From the NCBI GenBank assembly GCA_964627995.1, contig CAZVLN010000004.1, forward strand, positions 1 to 64,000: a DNA stretch of 64,000 nucleotides, written 5' to 3'. The notes under the pieces were generated by a model. That model was given only the letters and a program-made list of their open reading frames with translations, ran no database searches and was not told the origin of the DNA. Positions within the stretch are counted from its first letter, which is position 1. Every line of letters begins with the position of its first letter. The translations under genes were made by a program, and so were the position numbers. Of the stretch, positions 8,930 to 18,046 are shown piece after piece. The DNA is from JAWLFI01 sp964627995. GTDB taxonomy: Bacteria > Bacteroidota > Bacteroidia > Chitinophagales > Saprospiraceae.

Positions 8930-11371
8930 ATGAAAGTATCCTATTCTTGGTTATCCGAATATATCGATTTATCGCACTGGTCGGTGGACCGCGTGGCAGA
9001 AATGCTTACGGAGATTGGTTTGGAAGTGGAAGGTGTTGAAAAGGTGGAAAGTATTCCTGGCGGATTGGCCGGAGTAGTGGTGGGGGAAGTGAAAGCCTGT
9101 GAGGCCCATCCCAATGCAGATCGGTTGAAGGTAACCCAAGTCGATGTCGGGGAGGAACAATTACAAATCGTATGTGGAGCGCCCAATGTAGCGACCGGGC
9201 AAAAGGTCGCGGTAGCTACTGTTGGAAGTCGGTTATACTTTTCAGATGGGAAAGAGCTAAAGATAAAGAAAGGAAAAATTCGAGGAGAAGAGTCTGTAGG
9301 CATGATATGTGCCGAAGATGAGCTTGGGATTAGTGATAATCACGAGGGGATCATGGTTTTGGATGCTGAGGCAGAAGTCGGACGACCGCTCAGCGATTAC
9401 TATGAAGTTTCAACCGATTATATCATTGATATTGATTTAACACCAAACCGGGCTGACGCACTGAGCCATTTAGGAGTTGCCGAAGATTTAGCTGCTTATA
9501 TCAATACAAATGAAGAACAGACAGTAAGGGTCAATAAACCCAAAGAAAAACCCATTCCCGAACCTGAGGAGTCCGCGGTATTGGACTTTGATATTGAGGT
9601 GAATATTCCGGAATTATGTCCTCGATACGGCGGTATTTTACTGAGTGGAGTAGAGGTGGGGCCTTCGTCGCGGGAGCTGGCCGATCGCTTACGCAGTATT
9701 GGTCTACGGCCGGTTAATAATATTGTTGATGTTACTCAATTTGTTCTGCACGAGCTGGGACAGCCTTTACATGCCTTTGATTATGATCAGATAGCGGGTC
9801 ATCGCATAGTAGTTGATAAATTGCAGGAAGGGACTTTATTTTATGCTTTGGATGACAACAAAATAGAATTGACGGGCGAGGAAATTATGATTTGTAATGC
9901 CGAGAAAGATCCGGTGTGTATGGGAGGTGTTTTTGGTGGACGCGATAGTGGGGTTGGAGCAAAAACAAATCGTATTTTTATTGAATCAGCCTATTTTGAT
10001 GCCCAGGCGATTCGAAAGGCATCCATGCACCATCAATTGCGCACAGATGCAGCTAAAGTTTACGAAAAGGGAGCTGATCCTAATCGGGTTTTATCTGCAT
10101 TGTCCAGAGCTTTGGACATGATATTAAAAGAAGCGGGTGGACAAGTCGCATCTGCAGTTTACGATACTAGGCCTGAGGGTATGCCTAAGGCAGAGGTGAA
10201 CTTACATTTTTCCAAGCTTAAGCAGTATTTGGGTGTTGCTTTGACATCTGAGGAGGTAAAAGGCATTTGTAAGCAATTACAGATGGACATAAGAGAAGAT
10301 AATGAGAAGTTCCTGCGGTTGGGAATCCCTTCTAATAAACCCGACGTACTTCGGGAGGTAGATGTCATTGAGGAAATCATACGCATTTATGGACTGGATA
10401 ATATCCCTGTCGCTGATCAGGCTCAACTACCGTTAATGGCTTCAGACTTGCCGGGTGTTTATGATTATCGAAATAAAGTCAGCTATGTTTTGAATGGCGC
10501 AGGCTTCCATGAGGCGATGAGTTTGTCCCTAGTTCATTCAGCTATCTATGAAGACTTTGGAGGCCAGGATGATTTGGTTTGGGTAAACAATAGTTCCAAC
10601 CGGCAATTAGATGCCTTGCGCAAAGAAATGTATTCTTCACTGCTTCAAAATTGTGAGCGCAATTACAATCGACAAGATCGAAATATAAGATTGTTTGAAT
10701 TCGGAAAAACATTTTGCCTAAATGGAGAAGGTGCTCATCAAGAAGAGGAACATCTTTGTTTAGGCATGATGGGCCACCGAAGCGCCCCATCTAGATTCCA
10801 AAATGATGAGGACAATATGGGGTTTTTTGATATTAAAGCAGAGGCTGAAAGGGTGTTTAAAATACTTGGTGTTTCGGGTTATCAAACGACGGAAGTATAT
10901 GACCATGATTATCTTTCGTATGGAATTCGATGGCATCGGGGGCCTCAGGTTTTGGCTGAAGTAGGTAAAATAAAGCCCCAATTTACTTCAGTTAAACTTG
11001 ACCAAGAGGTATTTGCAGCAGACATCCACTGGGCGAAATGTTTGGCTGCAGTTAAAGGCAAAGATGTTCTGTTCTCTTCTTTAGGCAAATATCCTTCGGT
11101 AGAGAGAGATTTAGCTTTGGTGGTAGATGAGGCAGTCACTTTTGATGAGATTAGAAGAGTGATTTTTAAGGTGGAGAAGAAATGGGTGCGCGAGGTGATA
11201 TTATTTGACCACTACACCCATGAAGAGCAATTGGGAGCTGGCAAAAAGTCCTATGCTATCCGCCTGATATTGCAAAGTGCGGACAAGACCTTAAAAGATA
11301 AAAACGTAGACAAGGTAATTCAAAAAATGGTTACCACTTTAGAGAAAAAGGTTGGAGCTCACTTGAGATAG
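8930..11371 (+). CDS. pheT: Phenylalanine-tRNA ligase beta subunit
   Basis: An 813-residue PheRS beta chain, which with PheS (not in the window) charges tRNA-Phe. Domains in order: N-terminal region, EMAPII-like tRNA-binding domain (~40-150, with CEAHPNADRLKVTQV and VCGAPN), B3/B4 editing domain (~215-380, including RPVNNIVDVTQ), B5 domain (~410-480), a catalytic-like core, and a C-terminal ferredoxin-fold anticodon-binding domain (~715-810, starting SSLGKYPSVERDLAL). The length is normal for the bacterial long-form beta subunit. The genes downstream (coiled coil, zapA, rny) run in the same direction. Confidence 0.97.
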   Translation: MKVSYSWLSEYIDLSHWSVDRVAEMLTEIGLEVEGVEKVESIPGGLAGVVVGEVKACEAHPNADRLKVTQVDVGEEQLQIVCGAPNVATGQKVAVATVGSRLYFSDGKELKIKKGKIRGEESVGMICAEDELGISDNHEGIMVLDAEAEVGRPLSDYYEVSTDYIIDIDLTPNRADALSHLGVAEDLAAYINTNEEQTVRVNKPKEKPIPEPEESAVLDFDIEVNIPELCPRYGGILLSGVEVGPSSRELADRLRSIGLRPVNNIVDVTQFVLHELGQPLHAFDYDQIAGHRIVVDKLQEGTLFYALDDNKIELTGEEIMICNAEKDPVCMGGVFGGRDSGVGAKTNRIFIESAYFDAQAIRKASMHHQLRTDAAKVYEKGADPNRVLSALSRALDMILKEAGGQVASAVYDTRPEGMPKAEVNLHFSKLKQYLGVALTSEEVKGICKQLQMDIREDNEKFLRLGIPSNKPDVLREVDVIEEIIRIYGLDNIPVADQAQLPLMASDLPGVYDYRNKVSYVLNGAGFHEAMSLSLVHSAIYEDFGGQDDLVWVNNSSNRQLDALRKEMYSSLLQNCERNYNRQDRNIRLFEFGKTFCLNGEGAHQEEEHLCLGMMGHRSAPSRFQNDEDNMGFFDIKAEAERVFKILGVSGYQTTEVYDHDYLSYGIRWHRGPQVLAEVGKIKPQFTSVKLDQEVFAADIHWAKCLAAVKGKDVLFSSLGKYPSVERDLALVVDEAVTFDEIRRVIFKVEKKWVREVILFDHYTHEEQLGAGKKSYAIRLILQSADKTLKDKNVDKVIQKMVTTLEKKVGAHLR

Positions 11372-11424
11372 AGATGAACGCTCCTACCATTTAGAAACGC
11401 CGATAAAATATGGCAAATTAATTG

Positions 11425-11432
11425 TATATTTG
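11425..11432 (+). promoter_or_regulatory. TAnnTTTG -7 box 3 nt before a start codon
   Basis: TATATTTG matches the Bacteroidota -7 consensus exactly and ends 3 nt before the ATG at 11436. A transcript starting the usual 5-8 nt downstream would have almost no 5' leader. A clear -33 element is not visible. Confidence 0.5.
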
Positions 11433-11435
11433 AGA

Positions 11436-11729
11436 ATGATGCAGCCGATAGAAAACAGTGCTGACGAATTGATTCAGAAAATTGAGTTGTTAAGTTCAGA
11501 ATTTAAACGATTATCAGCTCAACTTGAACAGTCTAAATCAGAGAATAAAGAACTAAAAAAAGAAGTTAATTCATTTAAAACGGAAATTAAACGTTTACGG
11601 GAGAAGCAATCAAGTAATCTATTATCGGATTCCGATATTGATTCAATAGATACAGCAGCTATACAGCGAGAATTGGAGAAGAATATAGCGGAGCTGGATG
11701 AGTGTATTGAAAAGATGAAGCAATTATGA
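11436..11729 (+). CDS. Short coiled-coil protein upstream of zapA
   Basis: A 97-residue protein dominated by a heptad-rich, Glu/Lys-rich coiled coil (residues ~8-55) and a second short helix (~70-97). The ATG at 11436 is chosen over TTG at 11430 because the TAnnTTTG box overlaps the latter. Its stop overlaps the zapA start (ATGA). In size and composition it resembles ZapB/DUF904-type division proteins, and the zapA coupling supports a role as ZapA partner. That is inference; sequence similarity of coiled coils alone is weak. Confidence 0.7.
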   Translation: MMQPIENSADELIQKIELLSSEFKRLSAQLEQSKSENKELKKEVNSFKTEIKRLREKQSSNLLSDSDIDSIDTAAIQRELEKNIAELDECIEKMKQL

Positions 11730-12028
11730 GTGATGATTCGGCAGAGAGGGAGCTAGTGAGTGCTAAGATTGAGTTGGCAGGAAGGGTATACCCAATTAAG
11801 GCCGGTGAGGCTGAGTTAGAGCACATTCGATCGATAGCGCAAGAAGTTGATGATAAAATTCAGGATTTTAAGAGAGTGTACCCCTCTCGTGACATTCAGG
11901 ATTGTATGGCGATGACATTACTCACGTATGCTGTAGACAGTGGTGGGCCTGAAGAGGAGGAAATGGAACGCATTCAGGATAAACTTACACGTGCGCACGA
12001 TTTACTTGATGGTTTAGTACAGCGTTAA
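11726..12028 (+). CDS. zapA: Cell division protein ZapA
   Basis: A 100-residue ZapA-family protein, which bundles FtsZ filaments at the division site. Visible features are the N-terminal beta segment (AKIELAGRVYPIKAG), the LEHIRSIAQEVDDKIQ helix and a C-terminal coiled coil. The start overlaps the previous stop by 4 bp, indicating translational coupling. The order zapA-rny is common in Bacteroidota. Confidence 0.88.
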   Translation: MSDDSAERELVSAKIELAGRVYPIKAGEAELEHIRSIAQEVDDKIQDFKRVYPSRDIQDCMAMTLLTYAVDSGGPEEEEMERIQDKLTRAHDLLDGLVQR

Positions 12029-12065
12029 CTTTCGTTTTTATTTTTCATTATAAAACGAAATTACC

Positions 12066-13727
12066 ATGGACACGATTTTGATTTTCATTGGGGCCGCTAT
12101 TATAGGGGCACTTATAGGTTATTTTATTGTACAAGCAATTGTAAAGAAGGCCAATGCTGCCAAGGTTAAGGAGATCAATCAAAAATCTGACCTTGAGATT
12201 GAAAAGGCGCGAGTTACTGCAAAACGCATTATAGACGAGGCTGAGACTAAGGCCGAAAAATTGGTTAGTCAGGCGGATAACAAGCACGAGCGAATAAAGC
12301 AAAAGAAGATTCGCGAGGCAAAGGACAAATTTGCTGAATATAAAGAGGAGTTCAAGGAATATAAATCCAAGCAAAAGGAAGAGCTAAAGGAGAGAGAAGT
12401 AGAAGTTCGGGAGAAGGAAAAGGCTCTCCAATCCGAACGTGACAAGTGGAAGGTTGAACGCGACAGTTTGGAACAGGAAAAGAGTGAGATTAAGTCCATT
12501 CGAAAAAATTTAGATACACAAATCAAGGTGCTCGAGAAGCGTAAAGGAGAGTTGAGTGAGGCAAACGACAAGCAAATAAAGCAGCTTGAGCAGATTGCGA
12601 AGTTGAGCGAAAGTGAGGCGAAGGAGCAACTATTGGACGCCGTCCGAGCCAAGTCAGAAACAGAGGCCTTAGCACTGCGTAAGCAGACGATATCGGATGC
12701 GAAATTAACGGCTAATAAAGAAGCGAAGAAGATTGTTATTCAGTCCATTCAACGGATGTGTGCCGAGTATACGATTGAGAATACAGTTTCTGTCTTCAAT
12801 TTGGAGTCGGATGACTTGAAAGGCCAGATTATAGGTCGGGAAGGGCGGAACATTCGTGCTTTAGAGGCTGCTACCGGTGCGGAACTCGTTGTGGATGATA
12901 CTCCGGAAGCGATTGTAATTTCAAGTTTTGACCCTATTCGCCGAGAAATTTGTCGGTTGTCCTTGAAACGACTGGTGGCCGATGGGCGAATTCACCCCGC
13001 ACGGATTGAAGAAGTTACCGCCAAGGTAAAAAAGGAGCTAGACGAACAGATTGTAGAAATTGGTGAGCGAACCATTATTGAGCTTGATATCCACGGGTTA
13101 CATCCCTATTTAGTGAAGATGGTGGGTCGTATGCGTTTTAGATCTTCATACGGACAGAACCTTCTGAAGCATTCTATTGAAACAGCCAACATTTGTGCGA
13201 CCATGGCAGCCGAACTTGGATTAAGCCCCAAACAAGCGAAAATGGCTAAGCGAGCAGGTTTGCTGCACGACATTGGCAAGGTAGCAGAAGAGGATTCGGA
13301 ACTGTCCCACGCAATACTAGGTATGAAGATCTGTGAAAAGCACGGGGAACATGCTGTGATCTGCAATGCGGTGGGTGCGCATCACGATGAAATAGAGATG
13401 AATAATATGCTTTCTCCCGTTGTTCAGGCTGGAGATGCGATTTCAGGAGCACGCCCGGGTGCACGGCGAGAAATCTTAGAATCTTATCTGAAGCGAATCG
13501 GAGAATTAGAAGAGCTTGCCATGTCTTACGATGGAGTGCAAAAAGCATACGCTATGCAGGCAGGTCGTGAGTTGCGAGTTATTGTAGAGTCCAATAAAGT
13601 TTCAGACGGGTTCGCCGACGATTTGTCGTTTATGATCTCAGAGAAGATCCAGAATGAAATGACATACCCCGGACAAATCAAAGTTACCGTAATACGCGAG
13701 AAGCGATCAACAAGTTTTGCAACATAA
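12066..13727 (+). CDS. rny: Ribonuclease Y
   Basis: A 553-residue endoribonuclease that initiates mRNA decay at the inner membrane. It has an N-terminal transmembrane helix (~3-25), a long Lys/Glu-rich coiled coil (~30-215), a KH RNA-binding domain with GREGRNIRALE (~258-268), and an HD phosphohydrolase domain whose HD pair is in LLHDIGKV (~residue 400), followed by the AVGAHHDE metal-site motif. The length is slightly above the ~520 of Firmicutes RNase Y. It lies between zapA and the atp operon with a 98-bp gap to the latter. Confidence 0.96.
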   Translation: MDTILIFIGAAIIGALIGYFIVQAIVKKANAAKVKEINQKSDLEIEKARVTAKRIIDEAETKAEKLVSQADNKHERIKQKKIREAKDKFAEYKEEFKEYKSKQKEELKEREVEVREKEKALQSERDKWKVERDSLEQEKSEIKSIRKNLDTQIKVLEKRKGELSEANDKQIKQLEQIAKLSESEAKEQLLDAVRAKSETEALALRKQTISDAKLTANKEAKKIVIQSIQRMCAEYTIENTVSVFNLESDDLKGQIIGREGRNIRALEAATGAELVVDDTPEAIVISSFDPIRREICRLSLKRLVADGRIHPARIEEVTAKVKKELDEQIVEIGERTIIELDIHGLHPYLVKMVGRMRFRSSYGQNLLKHSIETANICATMAAELGLSPKQAKMAKRAGLLHDIGKVAEEDSELSHAILGMKICEKHGEHAVICNAVGAHHDEIEMNNMLSPVVQAGDAISGARPGARREILESYLKRIGELEELAMSYDGVQKAYAMQAGRELRVIVESNKVSDGFADDLSFMISEKIQNEMTYPGQIKVTVIREKRSTSFAT

Positions 13728-13825
13728 GCCTGAATATACAGTATTGTCACGGCACAAAAGTACCTTTTTCGTATTCTGAAATAAGCTGAAAAAAAGTAGT
13801 CGCCATATTTTATTTCGTTCCGTAA

Positions 13826-15058
13826 ATGACTACCTTTGTGGTGTTTTTAAGGAATATTGTAAATATTAAAGCTGTGGTTAGACACATATTACAATTTAGC
13901 GCCTTCCCTGCCCAACTTTTGGGCATGTTCCTGGCATTCACCTTGGTTAGTGCTCCACTTTTGGCAGCCGGTGATGATCCCATTGATACCAAGGAAGAGT
14001 ATATCGACCAGGTCATGCATCACGTGCAGAATTCAAATGAAATTCATTTAGTAGGAGACTTTAGTATTCCGCTGCCCATTATAGCCTATAGTTCAAAAGA
14101 TGGTTTTTTATTCACCTTGTCTTCTGCTTTCGATCACGGACATCAAGCGGTTGAAGGCTATGTCCTAAATCACGGCCGAATTAATCGTGTAATTGGAGAT
14201 GGTTTCCCACGCGATGAAAATGTTCACATCGAGGGAATAGGGCATTTTGAGAAAGGTGAATACGAAGGTAAGGCATATGTGACCTATGAGGGTACGAATT
14301 ATTTTTTAGATGCACCAGCTACCTTCATGGAAGCATCTTCTTTCTACGATTTCTCGATCACAAAGAATGTGGCGACAATGTTTTTGGCCTTGATTTTCAT
14401 GTTTTGGTTGTTCGGTTCAGTGGCAAAATCCATGAAAAGAAGACAAGGCCAGGCTCCCAAGGGCGTTCAGTCTTTTATGGAACCCTTTGTGATATTTATC
14501 CGAGATGAAATCGCTAAGCCATTCATTGGACAAAATTACGAGCGATATCTTCCTTTTATTATGTCGCTGTTTTTCTTCATTTTAACGCTTAACCTTTTGG
14601 GCTTAGTCCCATTTTTAGGGGGAGCTAATGTTACGGGTAATGCAGGAACGACTTTAGCTTTGGCATTATTTACATTTATATTGATGCTAGCGGTTTCAAC
14701 AAAAGATTTTTGGGCCCACATGTTGTGGATGCCTGGCGTACCTATACCGGTTCGATTTGTATTGGCTTTAATTGAGCTTGTTAGTTTAATTATTAAGCCC
14801 GTAACCTTATTTATTCGTTTAGGAGCAAACATTACCGCCGGACATATAGCTATTTTAGCTATGGTCGGTGTGATTTTTATATTTAGTGATTTTGGTGCAA
14901 GTTTATCAGGAGGAGGAGTCGGTCTATTGATTTCAGTTCCTTTTACTTTCGCCATGAATCTATTAGAAATATTTGTCGCAGTATTGCAGGCATTTATATT
15001 TGCATTACTCTCCGCCATGTACATTGGACAAGCGGTGGAGACGCATGCAGAACATTAA
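13826..15058 (+). CDS. atpB: ATP synthase F0 subunit a
   Basis: Subunit a forms the ion half-channels of F1F0-ATP synthase. The essential Arg is in LFIRLGANITAGH (Arg331 counted from 13826), and about five C-terminal transmembrane helices are visible. A ~140-residue N-terminal extension with a signal-like segment (GMFLAFTLVSAPLLAAG) is typical for Bacteroidota. The start is uncertain: a TACCTTTG promoter box lies at 13831-13838, inside the longest frame. If it is active, translation begins at GTG 13874 or ATG 13925. First gene of atpBEFHAG. Confidence 0.93.
   Translation: MTTFVVFLRNIVNIKAVVRHILQFSAFPAQLLGMFLAFTLVSAPLLAAGDDPIDTKEEYIDQVMHHVQNSNEIHLVGDFSIPLPIIAYSSKDGFLFTLSSAFDHGHQAVEGYVLNHGRINRVIGDGFPRDENVHIEGIGHFEKGEYEGKAYVTYEGTNYFLDAPATFMEASSFYDFSITKNVATMFLALIFMFWLFGSVAKSMKRRQGQAPKGVQSFMEPFVIFIRDEIAKPFIGQNYERYLPFIMSLFFFILTLNLLGLVPFLGGANVTGNAGTTLALALFTFILMLAVSTKDFWAHMLWMPGVPIPVRFVLALIELVSLIIKPVTLFIRLGANITAGHIAILAMVGVIFIFSDFGASLSGGGVGLLISVPFTFAMNLLEIFVAVLQAFIFALLSAMYIGQAVETHAEH
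13831..13838 (+). promoter_or_regulatory. Candidate promoter -7 box of the atp operon
   Basis: TACCTTTG fits TAnnTTTG exactly and sits just before the atp operon, but inside the longest possible atpB frame. It would make the true atpB start downstream of 13845. Confidence 0.45.
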
Positions 15059-15081
15059 TCATTTTCTAAAAACTCAGTGTT

Positions 15082-15276
15082 ATGTACACAGCAATTGGAA
15101 TGGGATTAGCAGTTATCGGTGTCGGATTAGGCATCGGAATGATTGGAGGTCGTACTACAGAAGCTATCGCGCGTCAGCCGGAAGCAGCTGGAGACATCCG
15201 AACAGCGATGATTATCTCAGCCGCCTTTATTGAGGGGGTTGGTATTATCGCATTGATTTTATCATTTATCTCATAA
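15082..15276 (+). CDS. atpE: ATP synthase F0 subunit c
   Basis: A 64-residue hairpin of two membrane helices forming the rotor ring. The ion-binding carboxylate is Glu51 in AAFIEGVGII, and the polar loop reads ARQPEAAGD (Arg31, Gln32, Pro33). Na+-type c subunits normally have a Ser or Thr directly after the Glu; here it is Gly, so proton coupling is more likely. It is shorter than the usual 75-85 residues but complete in both helices. Confidence 0.94.
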   Translation: MYTAIGMGLAVIGVGLGIGMIGGRTTEAIARQPEAAGDIRTAMIISAAFIEGVGIIALILSFIS

Positions 15277-15346
15277 CTGTTATTTTCAAGAAAACAGATG
15301 GGGTGTGTAACGGTTGGTTACAGCCCCTTCTTTAAACACATGAATT

Positions 15347-15856
15347 ATGTTTTTAGCAAGTTTTCCTCCTTTAAGTCCAGATCCGGGACAATTTTTATGG
15401 ACTACGATTATATTTTTGGTAGTCTGGTTAGTTTTGGGTCGCACAGCTTTCAAGCCCATTGCTAGTGGTTTGAAAAAGCGAGAGGATGATATTCAAGATG
15501 CTTTAGCGGCTGCTGAGAAGGCGAAGGCTGAAATGGAAGAATTACAATCCAAGAATGATCAACTTTTGAAGCAGGCTCGTGAAGAGCGATCAGCGATGTT
15601 AAAAGAAGCAAAAGATGCTGCAGATGGGATCGTTAAGGATGCAAAAGAAAAAGCAAAAGTAGAAGCCAATCAGCTTGTAGACAATGCTCGGACAGAAATT
15701 GAGGCACAAAAGGCATCAGCGATGCGTGAAGTCAAACAAGAAGTAGGAGCGATAGCAATAGATATTGCCGAGCAAGTGATGCGCAAGCAATTAGCTGAGG
15801 ATAAAGAACAAAAGGAACTGGTATCTCGTCTGGTAGATCAGATGGGGAAAAACTAA
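15347..15856 (+). CDS. atpF: ATP synthase F0 subunit b
   Basis: A 169-residue peripheral-stalk subunit: one N-terminal transmembrane helix (~13-30, FLWTTIIFLVVWLVLGR) followed by a long Ala/Glu/Lys-rich helix that dimerises and binds delta. The position between atpE and atpH and the length are standard. The 70-bp gap after atpE is the widest in the operon. Confidence 0.95.
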   Translation: MFLASFPPLSPDPGQFLWTTIIFLVVWLVLGRTAFKPIASGLKKREDDIQDALAAAEKAKAEMEELQSKNDQLLKQAREERSAMLKEAKDAADGIVKDAKEKAKVEANQLVDNARTEIEAQKASAMREVKQEVGAIAIDIAEQVMRKQLAEDKEQKELVSRLVDQMGKN

Positions 15857-15862
15857 AGTTTT

Positions 15863-16405
15863 ATGTCGGTAAATAGAATAGCGGCCAGATATGCGAAAAC
15901 GCTTCTTCAAGAAGCTAAGGAGAGAGAGCTCATAGAGCCTGTCTACCAAGAACTGGTAGAACTCCAGGAGCTCATTCAAAATAATTCGGAACTGCGAAAT
16001 TTTTTAGCAAGTCCCATTATATCGCATGGAAAGAAAGCTAATGCATTATCAGCTATCGTTGGAAATAAAGGAGAGGAGATTACGGCTTCCTTTTTACAAT
16101 TAATTTGTAACAAAGGAAGAGCCCCACAACTGATAGAAATCATTGAGGCTTTTGTGGGCCAATACCGTGCATGGAAAGAAATAACTAAAGTGTCTATTTC
16201 TTCAGCTACCGAGCTGGATGAAAAGACATTAGAATCACTCGAGAAGAGTGTTAGAAAATTAGAGGGTGTGCGTAAGCACATCGAGTGGGAACACGATGTA
16301 GATTCCAATTTGATTGGTGGCTTTGTCATCCAATTTGAAGATAAGATCTACGACGCAAGTGTTGCTCATCAGATAAGTAAATTGCGAAAAAAAATAGCTC
16401 ATTAA
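15863..16405 (+). CDS. atpH: ATP synthase F1 subunit delta
   Basis: A 180-residue subunit joining the b stalk to the F1 head. The N-terminal helical bundle starts RIAARYAKTLL, and the C-terminal signature VDSNLIGGFVIQFEDKIYDASV is clear. It lies 6 bp after atpF. Confidence 0.95.
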   Translation: MSVNRIAARYAKTLLQEAKERELIEPVYQELVELQELIQNNSELRNFLASPIISHGKKANALSAIVGNKGEEITASFLQLICNKGRAPQLIEIIEAFVGQYRAWKEITKVSISSATELDEKTLESLEKSVRKLEGVRKHIEWEHDVDSNLIGGFVIQFEDKIYDASVAHQISKLRKKIAH

Positions 16406-16428
16406 TTAAGTAAAAACTTTTTGTCACC

Positions 16429-18030
16429 ATGGTGAATGTTAAACCGGACGAAATATCATCCATTCTTAAACAACAGTTGTCGGATGCTAGCGCAGAAGTA
16501 AATCTTGAAGAAGCAGGTATTGTCTTGCAAGTTGGAGATGGTATTGCTCGTATCTACGGATTGTCTCAAGTGCAGGCCGGGGAGTTGGTCGAGTTTGAAA
16601 ATGGCGTGCAAGCCATTGCTCTTAACCTCGAAGAGGATAATATCGGTGTGGTATTATTAGGTCCTGATGATGGTATACAAGAGGGTGCAAAAGCTACTCG
16701 AACTAAACGTATTGCCTCTTTAAAAGTAGGTGAAGGTATTTTAGGTCGTGTAGTTAATCCTTTAGGTCAGCCGATTGATGGAAAAGGTCCAATCGAGGGT
16801 GATTTATATGAGATGCCGCTTGAGCGAAAAGCGCCAGGTGTTATTTACCGCCAACCAGTGGATGAACCCCTGCAAACTGGGGTTAAAGCCATTGACTCAA
16901 TGATTCCGATAGGAAGAGGTCAGCGGGAATTAATTATTGGTGATCGCCAGACTGGTAAAACGGCCATAGCCATTGATACGATTATCAATCAAAAGGAGTA
17001 TTACGAAAAAGGTGAGCCTGTATATTGTGTATACGTGGCCTCAGGACAAAAGGACTCCACAGTAGCACAGGTAGCTAAAGTATTGGAGGAGAACGGAGCC
17101 ATGGCTTATACTGCAATAGTGTCGGCCTCAGCAGCTGATCCGGCAGCTCTTCAGTTTTACGGCCCTTTTGCTGGTGCTTGTATCGGCGAGTTTTTTCGCG
17201 ATACGGGAAGGTCAGCCTTAATCGTCTATGATGATTTATCAAAGCAAGCCGTAGCCTATCGTGAGGTTTCCCTACTATTGCGTCGACCTCCCGGACGTGA
17301 GGCCTATCCTGGTGATGTATTTTATTTACACTCACGCCTTTTAGAGCGAGCGGCTAAAATTATTGATGATGATGGATTGGCACGCCAGATGAATGACTTA
17401 CCCGAAACCTTGGTTGGAGTGAAAGATGAAAATGGTGAGCCAATGGTAAAAGGTGGTGGTTCATTAACTGCTCTACCTATCATTGAAACACAAGCAGGAG
17501 ATGTGTCAGCCTATATTCCTACCAACGTAATCTCAATTACGGATGGACAGATATTTTTGGAGACTAACTTATTTAATGCTGGTGTTCGTCCCGCGATTAA
17601 TGTGGGTATTTCAGTATCTCGTGTAGGTGGATCTGCACAGATTAAGCCAATGAAAAAAGTTTCCGGTACATTGAAGCTAGACCAAGCTCAATACAGAGAG
17701 TTAGAAGCCTTTGCGAAATTTGGCTCTGATTTGGATGCAACGACGCAGGCCGTAATTGAAAAAGGAAAGCGCAACGTTGAAATTCTAAAGCAACCGCAGT
17801 ATTCTCCAGTATCTGTTGAAAAGCAGGTCGCTATCATCTATGCAGGTGTGAAGGGTCTCATGGTCGATGTTCCCGTTGAAAAAATTAAGGAATTTGAGGA
17901 GTTCTTCCTCAGTACGTTAGAACAAAAACATCCAGATGTACTTAAAAACTTTAGAGACGGTAAACACCAAGAAGAAGATCTTCAAAAAGTAGAGGCTTTA
18001 GCTAAAGATTTGGTTAAGCAGTACAAGTAG
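16429..18030 (+). CDS. atpA: ATP synthase F1 subunit alpha
   Basis: A 533-residue alpha subunit of the F1 catalytic head; it binds nucleotide at non-catalytic sites. The P-loop is GDRQTGKTAI (~171-180), the family signature PAINVGISVSRVGGSAQ is present, and the N-terminal beta barrel is complete. The catalytic beta (atpD) and epsilon (atpC) genes are absent here and must lie elsewhere, as in many Bacteroidota. Confidence 0.98.
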   Translation: MVNVKPDEISSILKQQLSDASAEVNLEEAGIVLQVGDGIARIYGLSQVQAGELVEFENGVQAIALNLEEDNIGVVLLGPDDGIQEGAKATRTKRIASLKVGEGILGRVVNPLGQPIDGKGPIEGDLYEMPLERKAPGVIYRQPVDEPLQTGVKAIDSMIPIGRGQRELIIGDRQTGKTAIAIDTIINQKEYYEKGEPVYCVYVASGQKDSTVAQVAKVLEENGAMAYTAIVSASAADPAALQFYGPFAGACIGEFFRDTGRSALIVYDDLSKQAVAYREVSLLLRRPPGREAYPGDVFYLHSRLLERAAKIIDDDGLARQMNDLPETLVGVKDENGEPMVKGGGSLTALPIIETQAGDVSAYIPTNVISITDGQIFLETNLFNAGVRPAINVGISVSRVGGSAQIKPMKKVSGTLKLDQAQYRELEAFAKFGSDLDATTQAVIEKGKRNVEILKQPQYSPVSVEKQVAIIYAGVKGLMVDVPVEKIKEFEEFFLSTLEQKHPDVLKNFRDGKHQEEDLQKVEALAKDLVKQYK

Positions 18031-18046
18031 TTAATCGAAAGTAATT

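Noticed and set aside
12048..12652. Minus-strand frames opposite the rny coiled coil
   Set aside because: They are antisense shadows caused by the Lys/Glu-rich coding sequence.
15082..15276. Na+-type ATP synthase c subunit
   Set aside because: The residue after the key Glu51 is Gly rather than Ser/Thr, so the Na+-binding pattern is incomplete.
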